This document shows positions 16,301-25,483 of a DNA stretch of 64,000 nt, piece after piece. Positions within the stretch are counted from its first letter, which is position 1. Every line of letters begins with the position of its first letter. The stretch comes from Thermosynechococcus sp. CL-1 (lineage in GTDB: Bacteria > Cyanobacteriota > Cyanobacteriia > Thermosynechococcales > Thermosynechococcaceae), in assembly GCF_008386235.1 (NCBI RefSeq), contig NZ_CP040671.1, forward strand, positions 994,001-1,058,000. Direction: 5' to 3'. The notes under the pieces are model-generated. The model did not search any database. It had not been told where the DNA came from and saw nothing but the letters and a program-made list of their open reading frames with translations. The translations under genes and the position numbers were made by a program.

Positions 16301-16837
16301 TTATGGCAGATCTTTGCGGATTTTGCTCACCAATTCAATGAGCTTGCGATCAAGGGCAAAGCCCCGCTGGCAGCGATACACCTTTGTGCCGCCAAGGCGA
16401 TCGTGGAGCGTGCGGTGCTCTTCATCAATCCACGCCAAGCTACAGTCAACGGCCAAGGGCAGTGCCAAAATAATCAGCGCCATACTCGGGCCATAGGACT
16501 CCCAGCCTGCCAATGTCAACAGTGCCCCGACACCAATCACCAGTTCTCGCTTGCTGAGGGAAAGGAGATCCGGTGTCCGCTGCCGCTGATCCAACAGGCG
16601 CACATTCATCAGCCAATGGCCGGGGCTTTGACCCTTATTGCGGTTCACCATTGCCACCCGCAGCAACCACCAAACGATGGCAAAAACAAACAGTTGCCCC
16701 CACTGAATGGCGGCTCCCGGCGTGATACCGACAACACTCGTCAACCAGATGAGGATAAAGTCAATGCTGGTGGCGATCGCCCGTCGCCAAGGCTGAGCCA
16801 GTGGTAAGGGGGGTGGATATTGACGGGAAAGTGCCAT
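16301..16837 (-). CDS. RDD family membrane protein
   Basis: 178 residues from ATG 16837 (an in-frame GTG at 16846 would add three). It has three to four hydrophobic helices. The RDD pattern is seen as RRAIATSIDFILIWL (Arg then Asp in helix 1), NKGQSPGHWLMNVRLLDQ after helix 2, and LHDRLGGTKVYR near the end. RDD proteins are small inner-membrane proteins; some act in Na+ or compatible-solute balance, most are uncharacterised. It lies 35 bases downstream of rpmG's far side and is divergent from rqcH with 90 bases between them. Function unknown. Confidence 0.85.
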   Translation of the reverse strand: MALSRQYPPPLPLAQPWRRAIATSIDFILIWLTSVVGITPGAAIQWGQLFVFAIVWWLLRVAMVNRNKGQSPGHWLMNVRLLDQRQRTPDLLSLSKRELVIGVGALLTLAGWESYGPSMALIILALPLAVDCSLAWIDEEHRTLHDRLGGTKVYRCQRGFALDRKLIELVSKIRKDLP

Positions 16838-16927
16838 AGCAAACACGCGGTGGCAAAAGGCCAGAGAGTGGCTACACTAGTATAGCTTGGGGCCGATTCC
16901 CTCAAAAAATTCTGCGGAGTTTGGACG

Positions 16928-18688
16928 GTGCAACCCGTTGATTTGACGACCCTGCGTGCTGTTTGTGCCGATCTCCAACATTGGCTACCGGCACGGCTCG
17001 AAACGGTTTACCAGCGCGATCGCCACACGATTGCCTTGGCGCTGCGCACGCTGAAAAAACAGGATTGGCTGACCCTCAGTTGGCATCCCCAAGCGGCACG
17101 CATTGCCTTTGAACCACCGCCCCCCCGCCAACCCGACACCTTTACCTTTAGTCAGCAACTCCATGCCCAACTCAATCGCCTTGCCCTTGTGCGGGTGGGG
17201 TTAGTCAACCCTTGGGAGCGCGTCGTGGTCTTGGAATTTGCCCCTCGTCCGCAGGAAGCAACGCAGTGGCGTCTCTATGCCGAGATCATGGGCAAGTACA
17301 GCAACGTGATTCTGGTTAACGCTGCCGGGGAAATTGTTACTGCTGCCCACCAAGTCAATGCCCAACAGTCCCGCTTGCGCCCAATTCTGACCGGTCAACC
17401 CTATGTGCCCCCACCCCCCCTAACGGCCGCGTTGCCCAGTTGCGAGATTCCCTTTGAGCAGTGGCAACAACAGGTAAGCGTGATTCCCGGACTGCTGCGG
17501 CAGCAACTTCTGAAGGCCTATCGGGGACTGAGTCCAGCCTTGGTACAGCAACTACTGGCGGATGCCGCATTGCCCCTAGAAAGTCGCACCACAGAGCTAA
17601 CCGCTGAAGAATGGCGGCGGCTATTTGACCATTGGCAGCACTGGCTGGCGTGTTTAGAGAGCGGGCATTTTGTCCCCCAATTTACATCAACGGGCTATCG
17701 CGTCATTCCCCCCCTTGGGACGCAGACCCCCTCAACCCTCAGCATTCACGAAATTCTCGCCACCTATTACCAAAACCAACTACAGCAACAGCAAACGCAG
17801 CAACTTCAGCAACAGTTGCACCAGAGCCTACAGGCACAACGGCAAAAACTGATCGCTAAAATTGAGGGCTTTCGAGAACGATTGGCCGCCGCTGCTGGGG
17901 GCGATCGCCAACGCTACCTAGCCGATTTACTCATGGCCCATGCCCACCTGTGGCAACCCGGCATGACTGAACTGATCGTGACGGACTTTGCCACCCAAGA
18001 ACCCCTCGCCATTCCCCTCTCGCCAGAGAAGAGCGCCATCCAAACGGCGCAGGAGCTGTACAAACAACAGCAGAAACTCAAACGTGCCCAGCAGCACATT
18101 ACGCCGCTCCTCACCGCTGCTGAAGGGGAACTGGCCTATCTGGATCAGGTGGCGGCCACCCTCACTACGGCCACATCCTTAGATGTCCTTGAGGAAATTC
18201 GCGCTGAATTGATTCAACAGGGATACCTGACGGCGCCCGATTACTATCGTCCCCCTACCACGCCCAGTCCCTACCTACGCTATACGACACCGAGTGGCTT
18301 CACGGTTCTCGTGGGGCGCAACAACCGTCAGAATGACGATCTCACCTTTCGCGTTGCCAGTCCCTACGATTGGTGGTTTCACACCCAAGAGATTCCCGGT
18401 AGCCATGTGATTCTCCGCCTCGCAGCGGGGGAGGTGCCCAGTGAGAAAGATATTCAATACGTGGCGAATTTGGCGGCCTACCATAGTCAAGCCCGTGCCA
18501 GTGCCCAAGTACCCGTGGTCTATACGCGCCGCAAGTATGTGCAAAAACCGAAGGGCGCCAATCCGGGGATGGTGATCTACGATCAGGCGACAGTGGTGTG
18601 GGGGTGCCCTCTGAGTGTCAGTGATGGCTCTTCCGATCTGACCCAAGGGGGTGCTGGCGGCGATCGCCACGGGATCATGGCAGAATAG
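16928..18688 (+). CDS. rqcH: NFACT protein RqcH, ribosome-associated quality control factor
   Basis: 586 residues, full NFACT architecture. NFACT-N (about 1-200) includes RLYAEIMGKYSNVILVN. A long Gln-rich coiled coil (about 280-320, YYQNQLQQQQTQQLQQQLHQ) and helix-hairpin-helix part lead to NFACT-R (about 450-560) with FRVASPYDWWFHTQEIPGS. Bacterial RqcH binds stalled 50S-peptidyl-tRNA complexes and adds C-terminal alanine tails that mark the peptide for degradation. Older annotations call such proteins fibronectin-binding. GTG start with GCGGAG about 10 bases upstream. It ends 39 bases before psbQ. Confidence 0.9.
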   Translation: MQPVDLTTLRAVCADLQHWLPARLETVYQRDRHTIALALRTLKKQDWLTLSWHPQAARIAFEPPPPRQPDTFTFSQQLHAQLNRLALVRVGLVNPWERVVVLEFAPRPQEATQWRLYAEIMGKYSNVILVNAAGEIVTAAHQVNAQQSRLRPILTGQPYVPPPPLTAALPSCEIPFEQWQQQVSVIPGLLRQQLLKAYRGLSPALVQQLLADAALPLESRTTELTAEEWRRLFDHWQHWLACLESGHFVPQFTSTGYRVIPPLGTQTPSTLSIHEILATYYQNQLQQQQTQQLQQQLHQSLQAQRQKLIAKIEGFRERLAAAAGGDRQRYLADLLMAHAHLWQPGMTELIVTDFATQEPLAIPLSPEKSAIQTAQELYKQQQKLKRAQQHITPLLTAAEGELAYLDQVAATLTTATSLDVLEEIRAELIQQGYLTAPDYYRPPTTPSPYLRYTTPSGFTVLVGRNNRQNDDLTFRVASPYDWWFHTQEIPGSHVILRLAAGEVPSEKDIQYVANLAAYHSQARASAQVPVVYTRRKYVQKPKGANPGMVIYDQATVVWGCPLSVSDGSSDLTQGGAGGDRHGIMAE

Positions 18689-18727
18689 AACCGTGTTTTT
18701 TACGACACCATTGACTGCTGAGGTTCT

Positions 18728-19186
18728 ATGCTGCGCCTAAATCGAAAATCCCTAATTTCAATCCTATTAAGCGTTGTTGCCATTATTTTAGTCGGCTGTG
18801 GCGGCCCCAGTGCCACGACCACCCCTCCGCCCACCTATAGTGAGTTGCAAATTACTCGCATTCAAGACTACCTGAGTGACATTGAGAAAAATGCTGAACG
18901 CTTTGCCGACCTAGAGGTCAGTGTGGCCAAAGGGGATTGGCAGGAAGCCCGCAACATTATGCGCGGCCCTCTCGGTGAAATGCTGATGGATATGCGTGCC
19001 CTCAACCGCAATCTCTTGGCAAAGGATCAACCCACCCCCACAGCTTTGACCCGTGCCCTGACGGATGACTTCCTGAAAATTGATCAGGGGGCGGATCTCA
19101 ATAGTGTCACCGTGGCTCAAGAGGGCTTCCGTGATGCTGAAGCGGACTTCAAGGCCTATCTCAATAGCTTGCCTGAGTTGTCCTAG
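18728..19186 (+). CDS. psbQ: Photosystem II extrinsic lipoprotein PsbQ (CyanoQ)
   Basis: 152 residues. Lipoprotein signal with lipobox LVGC (Cys about 24), then a Pro/Thr linker and a four-helix bundle: [54 protein letters not shown] and an acidic last helix. This is the cyanobacterial PsbQ that binds the lumenal face of photosystem II near PsbO and stabilises the Mn cluster and dimers. Start ATG 18728, about 40 bases after rqcH; it might share the rqcH transcript or have its own promoter in the rqcH end. dnaE-N begins 36 bases later. Confidence 0.93.
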   Translation: MLRLNRKSLISILLSVVAIILVGCGGPSATTTPPPTYSELQITRIQDYLSDIEKNAERFADLEVSVAKGDWQEARNIMRGPLGEMLMDMRALNRNLLAKDQPTPTALTRALTDDFLKIDQGADLNSVTVAQEGFRDAEADFKAYLNSLPELS

Positions 19187-19222
19187 TCCCCTGCGTTTCT
19201 CCTAGGTTGATAACCGTTGCCC

Positions 19223-21841
19223 ATGTCCTTCGTCGGTCTGCATATTCACAGTGATTACAGTCTTCTGGATGGTGCAAGTCAGCTTCCCGACCTAGTGGCA
19301 CGGGCAATGGAATTGGGGATGCCCGCGATCGCCCTCACGGATCACGGGGTGATGTACGGCGCCGTTGAGCTGTTAAAGTTGTGTCGCGGCAAACCCCTGA
19401 AGCCAATCATTGGCAATGAGATGTACGTCATCAATGGCGACATCACCAAGCAGGAGCGCAAACCCCGCTTTCACCAAGTGGTGCTGGCCAAAAATAAACA
19501 GGGCTACCACAACCTCTGCAAACTCACCACCATCTCCCACCTCCAGGGCTTCCAAGGCAAAGGCATTTTTGCTCGCCCCTGCATCAACAAAGAACTCTTG
19601 GCACAATACCGCGACGGACTCATTGTCACCAGTGCTTGCCTCGGCGGTGAGATTCCCCAAGCCATTTTGCAGGGTAAGCCGGATTTGGCACGCAGTGTTG
19701 CTGCTTGGTATCAAGAGACCTTTGGTGAGGATTTTTACCTTGAGATCCAAGACCACGGCAGTCAAGAGGATCGGGTGGTCAACGTTGAACTGGTGCGCAT
19801 TGGCCGCGAGTTGGGGATCAAAATTATTGCCACCAATGACTCCCACTTTATCTCCTGTAATGACGTTGAAGCCCACGACGCTCTACTTTGTATCCAGACC
19901 AACAAGCTGCTCGCCGATGAGAAGCGGATGCGCTACAGCGGTACGGAATACCTGAAATCCGCCGCTGAAATGGCTCGCCTGTTTCGGGATCACTTGCCCG
20001 CTGAGGTCATTGAAGAGGCTTTGGCGAATACCCTTGAAGTGGCCGAAAAGATTGAACCCTATAACATCTTTCGTGAACCCCAAAGTCCAGAGTTTCCGGT
20101 GCCTGCTGGTCATACAGCCGATACCTACCTAGAGCAAGTGGCGTGGCAAGGACTGTTGGAGCGATTTCACCTCAGCGATCGCCAGCAGTTGGATCCCACC
20201 TACCGGCAGCGACTGGAATATGAACTGAAAATGCTGCAACAGATGGGGTTCTCGAACTATTTCCTCGTGGTTTGGGACTACATCAAATATGCCCGCGACC
20301 ACAATATTCCCGTCGGGCCAGGGCGGGGATCGGCGGCGGGTTCCCTTGTGGCCTATGCCCTGCGCATTACCAACATTGATCCCGTACACCACGGCTTGCT
20401 CTTTGAGCGGTTTTTGAACCCGGAGCGCAAGTCCATGCCCGATATTGATACGGACTTCTGCATTGACCGCCGCGAGGAGGTGATCCAGTACGTCACCGAA
20501 AAATACGGCAGCGATCGCGTCGCCCAGATCATCACCTTCAACCGCATGACCTCAAAGGCGGTGCTCAAGGATGTGGCACGGGTGCTGGATATTCCCTATA
20601 GCCAAGCGGATCAAATGGCAAAGCTGATTCCCGTGGTGCGGGGCAAACCGGTCAAATTGGCGGTGATGATCTCCGATGACACCCCCTCGCCAGAATTCAA
20701 GGAAAAGTACGACAGTGATCCGCTGGTGCGCCGCTGGATTGATATGGCGATGCGTATTGAAGGTACCAACAAAACCTATGGCGTCCATGCGGCCGGCGTC
20801 GTCATTGCCTCAGAACCCTTGGATCAACTGGTGCCGCTGCAACGCAATAACGATGGGGCGGTGATTACCCAGTATTTCATGGAGGATCTGGAATCCCTTG
20901 GCCTCCTGAAGATGGACTTTTTGGGTCTCAAGAACCTGACAATGATCCAAAAAACGCGGGAGTTGATCCAGAAAAACCACGGTAAAACCCTTGATTTGGA
21001 TGTCCTCCCCCTCGATGATGCCAAGACTTACCAAATCCTTGCTGAAGGCAAACTGGAGGGGATCTTCCAATTGGAATCTTCGGGGATGCGCCAAATTGTT
21101 CGAGAACTGAAGCCCTCAAATTTGGAGGACATTTCCTCGGTGCTGGCACTCTATCGACCGGGACCGTTGGATGCAGGCCTGATCCCCAAATTCATTAACC
21201 GCAAGCATGGGCGGGAACCCATTCAATATCAACATGAGCTTTTGAAACCCATTTTGCAGGAAACCTACGGCGTTCTTTGTTATCAGGAGCAGATCATGCG
21301 GATGGCGCAGGACTTGGCGGGCTATTCTCTGGGTCAAGCGGATCTGCTCCGCCGCGCGATGGGCAAAAAGAAAAAAGAGGAAATGGAAAAACACGAAGCC
21401 CTCTTCATTGAGGGAGCGGCGAAAAATGGGGTGCCCAGTGCGGTGGCCCAAGAACTCTTTAAGCAGATGCTGGATTTTGCTGAATACTGTCTGAGTGGGG
21501 AGACGGCGGTGATGACGGTGGAATATGGGGCTGTCCCGATTCGCCGCTTGGTGCAGGAACAGTTGGCCTGTCAGGTCTACAGCCTTGATCCCCAAGGGCA
21601 TCTTTATACCCAGCCCATTGCCCAATGGCACTTTCAGGGCTTCCGTCCCGTGTATGAGTATGAACTTGAGGATGGCTCAACGATTTGTGCGACACCTGAT
21701 CACCGCTTTATGACCACCCGTGGCCAGATGCTGCCCATTGAGCAAATTTTTCAGGAAGGACGAGAGCTATTCCAATTCGCGATCGCCCCCAGTACGGCGC
21801 TGGCTCAAGGTCTCAAACCAGCGGTGCAGATGAGCCGCTAG
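19223..21841 (+). CDS. dnaE-N: DNA polymerase III alpha subunit, N-terminal half followed by split-intein N-fragment
   Basis: 872 residues from ATG 19223 (an upstream TTG at 19217 is less likely). It begins with the PHP domain ([15 protein letters not shown]), then the catalytic palm with FGxGS-like [16 protein letters not shown] and the metal-binding MPDIDTDFC (about residues 404-412). The extein ends at residue 755 (DFAEY); Cys756 begins a 117-residue intein fragment that runs to the stop. The product is joined in trans to DnaE-C, encoded 10.2 kb upstream on the same strand. The last 75 bases overlap the convergent tmk gene. Confidence 0.97.
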   Translation: MSFVGLHIHSDYSLLDGASQLPDLVARAMELGMPAIALTDHGVMYGAVELLKLCRGKPLKPIIGNEMYVINGDITKQERKPRFHQVVLAKNKQGYHNLCKLTTISHLQGFQGKGIFARPCINKELLAQYRDGLIVTSACLGGEIPQAILQGKPDLARSVAAWYQETFGEDFYLEIQDHGSQEDRVVNVELVRIGRELGIKIIATNDSHFISCNDVEAHDALLCIQTNKLLADEKRMRYSGTEYLKSAAEMARLFRDHLPAEVIEEALANTLEVAEKIEPYNIFREPQSPEFPVPAGHTADTYLEQVAWQGLLERFHLSDRQQLDPTYRQRLEYELKMLQQMGFSNYFLVVWDYIKYARDHNIPVGPGRGSAAGSLVAYALRITNIDPVHHGLLFERFLNPERKSMPDIDTDFCIDRREEVIQYVTEKYGSDRVAQIITFNRMTSKAVLKDVARVLDIPYSQADQMAKLIPVVRGKPVKLAVMISDDTPSPEFKEKYDSDPLVRRWIDMAMRIEGTNKTYGVHAAGVVIASEPLDQLVPLQRNNDGAVITQYFMEDLESLGLLKMDFLGLKNLTMIQKTRELIQKNHGKTLDLDVLPLDDAKTYQILAEGKLEGIFQLESSGMRQIVRELKPSNLEDISSVLALYRPGPLDAGLIPKFINRKHGREPIQYQHELLKPILQETYGVLCYQEQIMRMAQDLAGYSLGQADLLRRAMGKKKKEEMEKHEALFIEGAAKNGVPSAVAQELFKQMLDFAEYCLSGETAVMTVEYGAVPIRRLVQEQLACQVYSLDPQGHLYTQPIAQWHFQGFRPVYEYELEDGSTICATPDHRFMTTRGQMLPIEQIFQEGRELFQFAIAPSTALAQGLKPAVQMSR
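21488..21838 (+). other. Split DnaE intein, N-terminal fragment (Int-N, 117 aa)
   Basis: The fragment begins with [14 protein letters not shown] (block A, nucleophilic Cys1) and has [12 protein letters not shown] (block B with the TxxH catalytic pair). It ends [13 protein letters not shown] directly at the stop. No homing-endonuclease domain is present, as expected for the split form. Together with the 35-residue Int-C it makes a 152-residue mini-intein. Confidence 0.95.
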
Positions 21842-22480
21842 ACAATCTTGAATAGCTTCACTCACCTGATCAGTGGGTTGATCCGCCGCAATTCGCTGCC
21901 AGCGATCGCCCCCTGCCTTAGCCAAGGCCATAAATCCTTGACGAACTCGCTCATGAAAGGCCACCGCATGCTGCTCTAGGCGATCCGCTATGCCCCGCCG
22001 TTGGGTGCGGGCAAGGCCAACCTGAACCGGCAGATCCAGCCAGAGAACTAAATCCGGCATCAGTCCAGCGGTGGCAATCTGGTTGATGTGCTCGATGAGG
22101 CTCAAGTCCAGTCCCCGCCCATAGCCTTGGTAGGCAATGGTGGAAGCCGTGTAGCGATCGCACAGGACAATGCCCCCCCGTTGCAGTTGGGGGCGGATAC
22201 TCGTCGCCACGTGCTGGGCGCGATCGGCGGCATAGAGCAGGAGTTCTGCCATGGGATCAATCTCTAAATCACTATGGAGCAGCAGTTGCCGCAGGCCTTG
22301 GCCAAGGGGCGTTCCCCCCGGTTCACGGGTCAGCAGCAAGGGCGGATCAATGTCAGCGGATCGTAATTTTGCCAGCCAGCCACTTTCCTCTAGCCATGTG
22401 GTGATCGCCCCCATTTGGGTCGTTTTGCCGGCACCCTCTCCCCCCTCTAGGACAATAAACAAACCAGTGTAGGGATGCAT
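21767..22480 (-). CDS. tmk: Thymidylate kinase
   Basis: 237 residues from ATG 22480; the in-frame extension to 22531 adds 17 residues ahead of the normal kinase start and is unlikely. It phosphorylates dTMP to dTDP. P-loop [11 protein letters not shown] is near the N-terminus ([16 protein letters not shown]), the DRY-type motif [20 protein letters not shown] is in the middle and [16 protein letters not shown] follows (LID region). About 12-14 residues beyond the usual end ([12 protein letters not shown]) extend into the antisense of the DnaE intein fragment, giving a 75-base convergent overlap. Confidence 0.94.
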   Translation of the reverse strand: MHPYTGLFIVLEGGEGAGKTTQMGAITTWLEESGWLAKLRSADIDPPLLLTREPGGTPLGQGLRQLLLHSDLEIDPMAELLLYAADRAQHVATSIRPQLQRGGIVLCDRYTASTIAYQGYGRGLDLSLIEHINQIATAGLMPDLVLWLDLPVQVGLARTQRRGIADRLEQHAVAFHERVRQGFMALAKAGGDRWQRIAADQPTDQVSEAIQDCLAAHLHRWFETLSQRRTGGDRELE

Positions 22481-22505
22481 GAATTCAGCGATTTTGAAGA
22501 AAGGT

Positions 22506-22536
22506 TTGATATAATCGCGGCATCCTGCCATATAAT
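22506..22536 (+). promoter_or_regulatory. Possible promoter for the 22673 gene
   Basis: TTGATA (22506-22511) and a perfect TATAAT (22531-22536) are 19 bases apart; a second TATAAT lies at 22510-22515. The second TATAAT is inside the loop of an inverted repeat CCTGC/GCAGG (22524-22528 and 22537-22541). Spacing is slightly long, so the call is tentative. Confidence 0.4.
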
Positions 22537-22672
22537 GCAGGTCACCTTACAATGGGGGTAATGCTCAATTCCCTGTGATTTCCTAGGAACACCAGCAGCG
22601 AGAGCGCCCCGTCTGTTCCGTGATTACACTAGAACCATTGTTCGCGAATTATTAGTTTACCACTTGGCGGTT

Positions 22673-23026
22673 ATGGCTCGATATGCTCGTGTTGTTACCA
22701 TTGCACTCCCTCGGGCACGGCTAAAGGAAGAGCTGGTGCAAACCCTAGAAGCCTGCGATTTGACGGTAACCCATGTGGGGGATGATTACGTCGTGGCACG
22801 GGAGAGCGCGCTCGATGCCATTTCAATGTCCCAACTGGTCACGGTTGAAGTCCTGATTGATAAAACCACGCCCCAAAAGGATGTCACCAAGTTTGATCTG
22901 GTGCTCAAGAATAAGGAACTGACCCTCAAGAAAAATAATCACTGCTTTGAATGGTTTGACCGTGTCAGTCGCGCCATTGCCGAAAATGAAAATTGGGAAT
23001 TAGTTAATACAGTTGCCACACTGTGA
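22673..23026 (+). CDS. Conserved-looking protein of unknown function upstream of the ThiO-like oxidase
   Basis: 117 residues from ATG 22673 (TTG 22664 is an alternative). A compact alpha/beta protein without signal or membrane segment: MARYARVVTIALPRARLKEE, then HVGDDYVVARES, a charged strand pair FDLVLKNKELTLKKNNH, and a terminal helix FDRVSRAIAENENWELV. I do not recognise the family. Its stop overlaps the GTG start of the oxidase (GTGA), so the two are translationally coupled, which suggests a shared pathway or regulation. Confidence 0.75.
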   Translation: MARYARVVTIALPRARLKEELVQTLEACDLTVTHVGDDYVVARESALDAISMSQLVTVEVLIDKTTPQKDVTKFDLVLKNKELTLKKNNHCFEWFDRVSRAIAENENWELVNTVATL

Positions 23027-24147
23027 CGGTGCTGCTAGCAAATGCAACAGTGACCATTGTGGGCGCCGGGGTGGTTGGCTCGGCGATCGCCTACGAACTG
23101 AGTCGTGTGCTTGATCCAGCGGAAACGCCGATTCTTGTCCTTGAAGCACAACGGGAGGAAGATTGGCAAGCGACCGGTGCGGCTCTTGGTGTTCTCATTG
23201 TCCACCTCAGTCGGCGGCGACGTGGACGCAACTTTCAACTACGGCAGGCCAGTTTGGCACGTTATGAAACCCTCATTCCGGAGTTGGCGGCAGAAACGGG
23301 GGTTCAGATTCCCTACCAGCGCCGCGGCATTATCGAAATCTGTACCACTAAGGACGAGGCGATCGCCACCCAAGCATGGTTGCAGGAACAGGCTCCCCAA
23401 GGCGTGCAGTGGCTCTCGCCAAAAGAAGTCCAAGATCAATGTCCCCTTGTGGATATCCACCACATTCACGGTGCACTTTGGGCAACGGGCGATCGCCAAG
23501 TCACCCCTAAACCCTTGACTCAAGCCCTGCGCCAAGCGGCTCATCAACGGGGCGTCAAGTTCTTGTATCAAAGCCCTGTCCGGCAACTCCAGCGATCGCT
23601 CCAAGGGGGATGGATTTTACAGCTCGATCAAGCAGCCATCGAGACTGAATACCTGATCCTAGCGGCGGGTCTGGGAACAACACCCCTTACGCAAGCCCTG
23701 AATCGCTCTGTCACTGTGGAACCGGTTTTAGGACAAGCCCTAGAGTTTGCCTGTGATATTGATGCAAATACACCAGTAATGACCGCTGAAGGCATTCATT
23801 TTGTCCCCTTGCCTTGGGGGCGGGTGTGGGTGGGCGCCACCGTGGAGTTCAACACTCTCACCGCGAATCCGCAAACCCTTGATCAACTGCATGGACGGGC
23901 GATCGAACTTTGGCCAGTTCTGAAAACGGCTCCCTTAACCCAACAGTGGCAGGGACTGCGACCCCGCCCGAGCGATCGCCCGGCACCCATCATCGAAAAA
24001 ATAGACGACCACACTTGGCTGGCCACTGGCCACTACCGCAATGGTATCCTGCTAGCTCCCATCACCGCCCAAAAAATTGCCCAATCCCTGAGGCTGACCT
24101 TGGCCAAGGGCGATCGCCCCAAGGGGGACACAGCATTGATAAAATAA
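23023..24147 (+). CDS. FAD-dependent amino-acid oxidase, ThiO/DadA-like
   Basis: 374 residues. N-terminal dinucleotide-binding fold [20 protein letters not shown] binds FAD; the acidic residue after strand 2 is in ILVLEAQ. The C-terminal [18 protein letters not shown] with [14 protein letters not shown] is the second FAD-contact region typical of glycine oxidase ThiO and other DAO-family enzymes. ThiO oxidises glycine to the imine used for thiazole synthesis; some relatives act on other amino acids, and no thi gene is adjacent. GTG start, overlapping the previous stop by 4 bases. psbM begins 25 bases downstream on the same strand. Confidence 0.85.
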   Translation: MTVLLANATVTIVGAGVVGSAIAYELSRVLDPAETPILVLEAQREEDWQATGAALGVLIVHLSRRRRGRNFQLRQASLARYETLIPELAAETGVQIPYQRRGIIEICTTKDEAIATQAWLQEQAPQGVQWLSPKEVQDQCPLVDIHHIHGALWATGDRQVTPKPLTQALRQAAHQRGVKFLYQSPVRQLQRSLQGGWILQLDQAAIETEYLILAAGLGTTPLTQALNRSVTVEPVLGQALEFACDIDANTPVMTAEGIHFVPLPWGRVWVGATVEFNTLTANPQTLDQLHGRAIELWPVLKTAPLTQQWQGLRPRPSDRPAPIIEKIDDHTWLATGHYRNGILLAPITAQKIAQSLRLTLAKGDRPKGDTALIK

Positions 24148-24172
24148 AAGCCAGCGTTGTGGGGTACATACC

Positions 24173-24283
24173 ATGGAAGTGAATCCTTTTGGCTTGGTGG
24201 CAACAGCCATGTTTGTCTTGGTGCCAACAGTGTTCTTGATTATTTTGTACGTGCAAACGGAAAGTCAGAAGAAGAGCAGCTAA
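24173..24283 (+). CDS. psbM: Photosystem II reaction centre protein PsbM
   Basis: 36 residues, below usual gene-calling size: it starts [20 protein letters not shown], continues with [11 protein letters not shown] and ends QKKSS. One transmembrane helix with the fixed C-terminal YVQTES of PsbM. It sits at the photosystem II dimer interface. ATG 24173 is preceded by GGTACATACC, and there is no strong Shine-Dalgarno. The gene is 25 bases after the ThiO-like gene, so either readthrough or a promoter inside that gene drives it. A weak hairpin follows. Confidence 0.95.
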   Translation: MEVNPFGLVATAMFVLVPTVFLIILYVQTESQKKSS

Positions 24284-24290
24284 GATAGAT

Positions 24291-24323
24291 CTCTACGGCT
24301 AGAGCGAAAATGACTCTATTTTT
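24291..24323 (+). terminator. Weak possible terminator after psbM with competing stems
   Basis: CTCTA (24291-24295), TAGAG (24300-24304) and a second CTCTA (24314-24318) followed by five T. The middle element can pair with either flanking one. Stems are only 5 bp, so this is weak. Confidence 0.3.
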
Positions 24324-24361
24324 GCCGCAGATGCTCTAAATAGTCCTTATTTATACGGCCT

Positions 24362-25483
24362 GTGACTGCTGCTTCGTTTTCACCCCTTTGTATTGCACCT
24401 ACCCACGTCTATCGTGGTTGGTTCATTCTCTCCCAAGCGGGGGAAGCCATTGCTCAATTGGGGCATCATCCCCTTTTAGTGGTTTCACCGCAGCGGTATC
24501 AGCAGCTTGAGCAGGAGTGGCAGGCGATCGCCCGCTCCCATGATCTCACCTTCAGCGTGGGGACATTCCATGGTGAGTGCAGTGAATCCACCCTTGCCCA
24601 GCTCCGCCAAGAGGCGCAAGGCAGTGATCTCATCATTGGCATTGGCGGTGGCAAAGCCCTAGATACCGCTAAACTGTTGGGGCATCAATTACACTTGCCC
24701 GTAGTGACGATCCCCACGTCCGCAGCCACCTGTGCCGCTTGGACAGCCCTCTCCAATATCTATACAGAGGCCGGTGCCTTTGCCTACGATGTGACACTCC
24801 ACCGTTGCCCGGATCTGCTGCTCTTGGATTACGCCCTGATTCAAACGGCGCCGAAGCGAACCCTGCTTGCCGGCATTGGCGATGCCCTTGCCAAGTGGTA
24901 TGAGGCCTCGGTGAGTAGTGGCCACCGCCAAGAAACGCTGATTGTGGCTGCGGTACAGCAAGCCCGAGTATTGCGCGATCTTCTCTTGCAGCAATCCGCT
25001 GAGGCCCTGGCCAATGTGGGCAGTACCGCTTGGGAAAATGTCGTCGATGCCAGTGTCCTCATGGCAGGGATGATTGGGGGTTTGGGGGGTGCCCAATGCC
25101 GCACGGTGGCAGCCCATGCGGTGCACAACGGTCTGACCCAACTGCCCCAAAGTAGGGGCACCCTCCATGGAGAAAAAGTGGCCTACGGTATTCTGGTGCA
25201 ACTACGCTTGGAAGAGCTAGTTCAAGGCAGTCAACTAGCTGCTAGCGCTCGCCATCAGCTGTGCCAGTTCTATGAACAGGTGGGTTTGCCCCTGAGTTTA
25301 GAGGATTTGGGTTTCCAAGAGGCCAGCTTGGCGCAACTCCAGCACGCTGCAACCGTTGCCTGCGCTCCCCACTCCGATATTCACTATTTACCTTTTGCGG
25401 TGACACCTGATTTGCTGCTAGAAGCAATGGTGTCCACCGTGGTCGGCTACAGTGCCACAGTCTTAGATGGGAGTGCCCGCTAG
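24362..25483 (+). CDS. Iron-containing alcohol dehydrogenase family, GldA-like
   Basis: 373 residues, GTG start. NAD-binding GIGGGKALDTAK, then VVTIPTSAATCAAWTALSN as in glycerol dehydrogenase-type enzymes. Probable divalent-metal ligands: Asp in AGIGDALAKWYEA, His in VAAHAVHNGL and His in RGTLHGEKVAYGIL. This group oxidises polyols such as glycerol or reduces the corresponding ketones; the substrate here is unknown. The stop (25481-25483) is followed without a gap by the ATG of the aminotransferase, so the two genes form an operon. Confidence 0.87.
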   Translation: MTAASFSPLCIAPTHVYRGWFILSQAGEAIAQLGHHPLLVVSPQRYQQLEQEWQAIARSHDLTFSVGTFHGECSESTLAQLRQEAQGSDLIIGIGGGKALDTAKLLGHQLHLPVVTIPTSAATCAAWTALSNIYTEAGAFAYDVTLHRCPDLLLLDYALIQTAPKRTLLAGIGDALAKWYEASVSSGHRQETLIVAAVQQARVLRDLLLQQSAEALANVGSTAWENVVDASVLMAGMIGGLGGAQCRTVAAHAVHNGLTQLPQSRGTLHGEKVAYGILVQLRLEELVQGSQLAASARHQLCQFYEQVGLPLSLEDLGFQEASLAQLQHAATVACAPHSDIHYLPFAVTPDLLLEAMVSTVVGYSATVLDGSAR

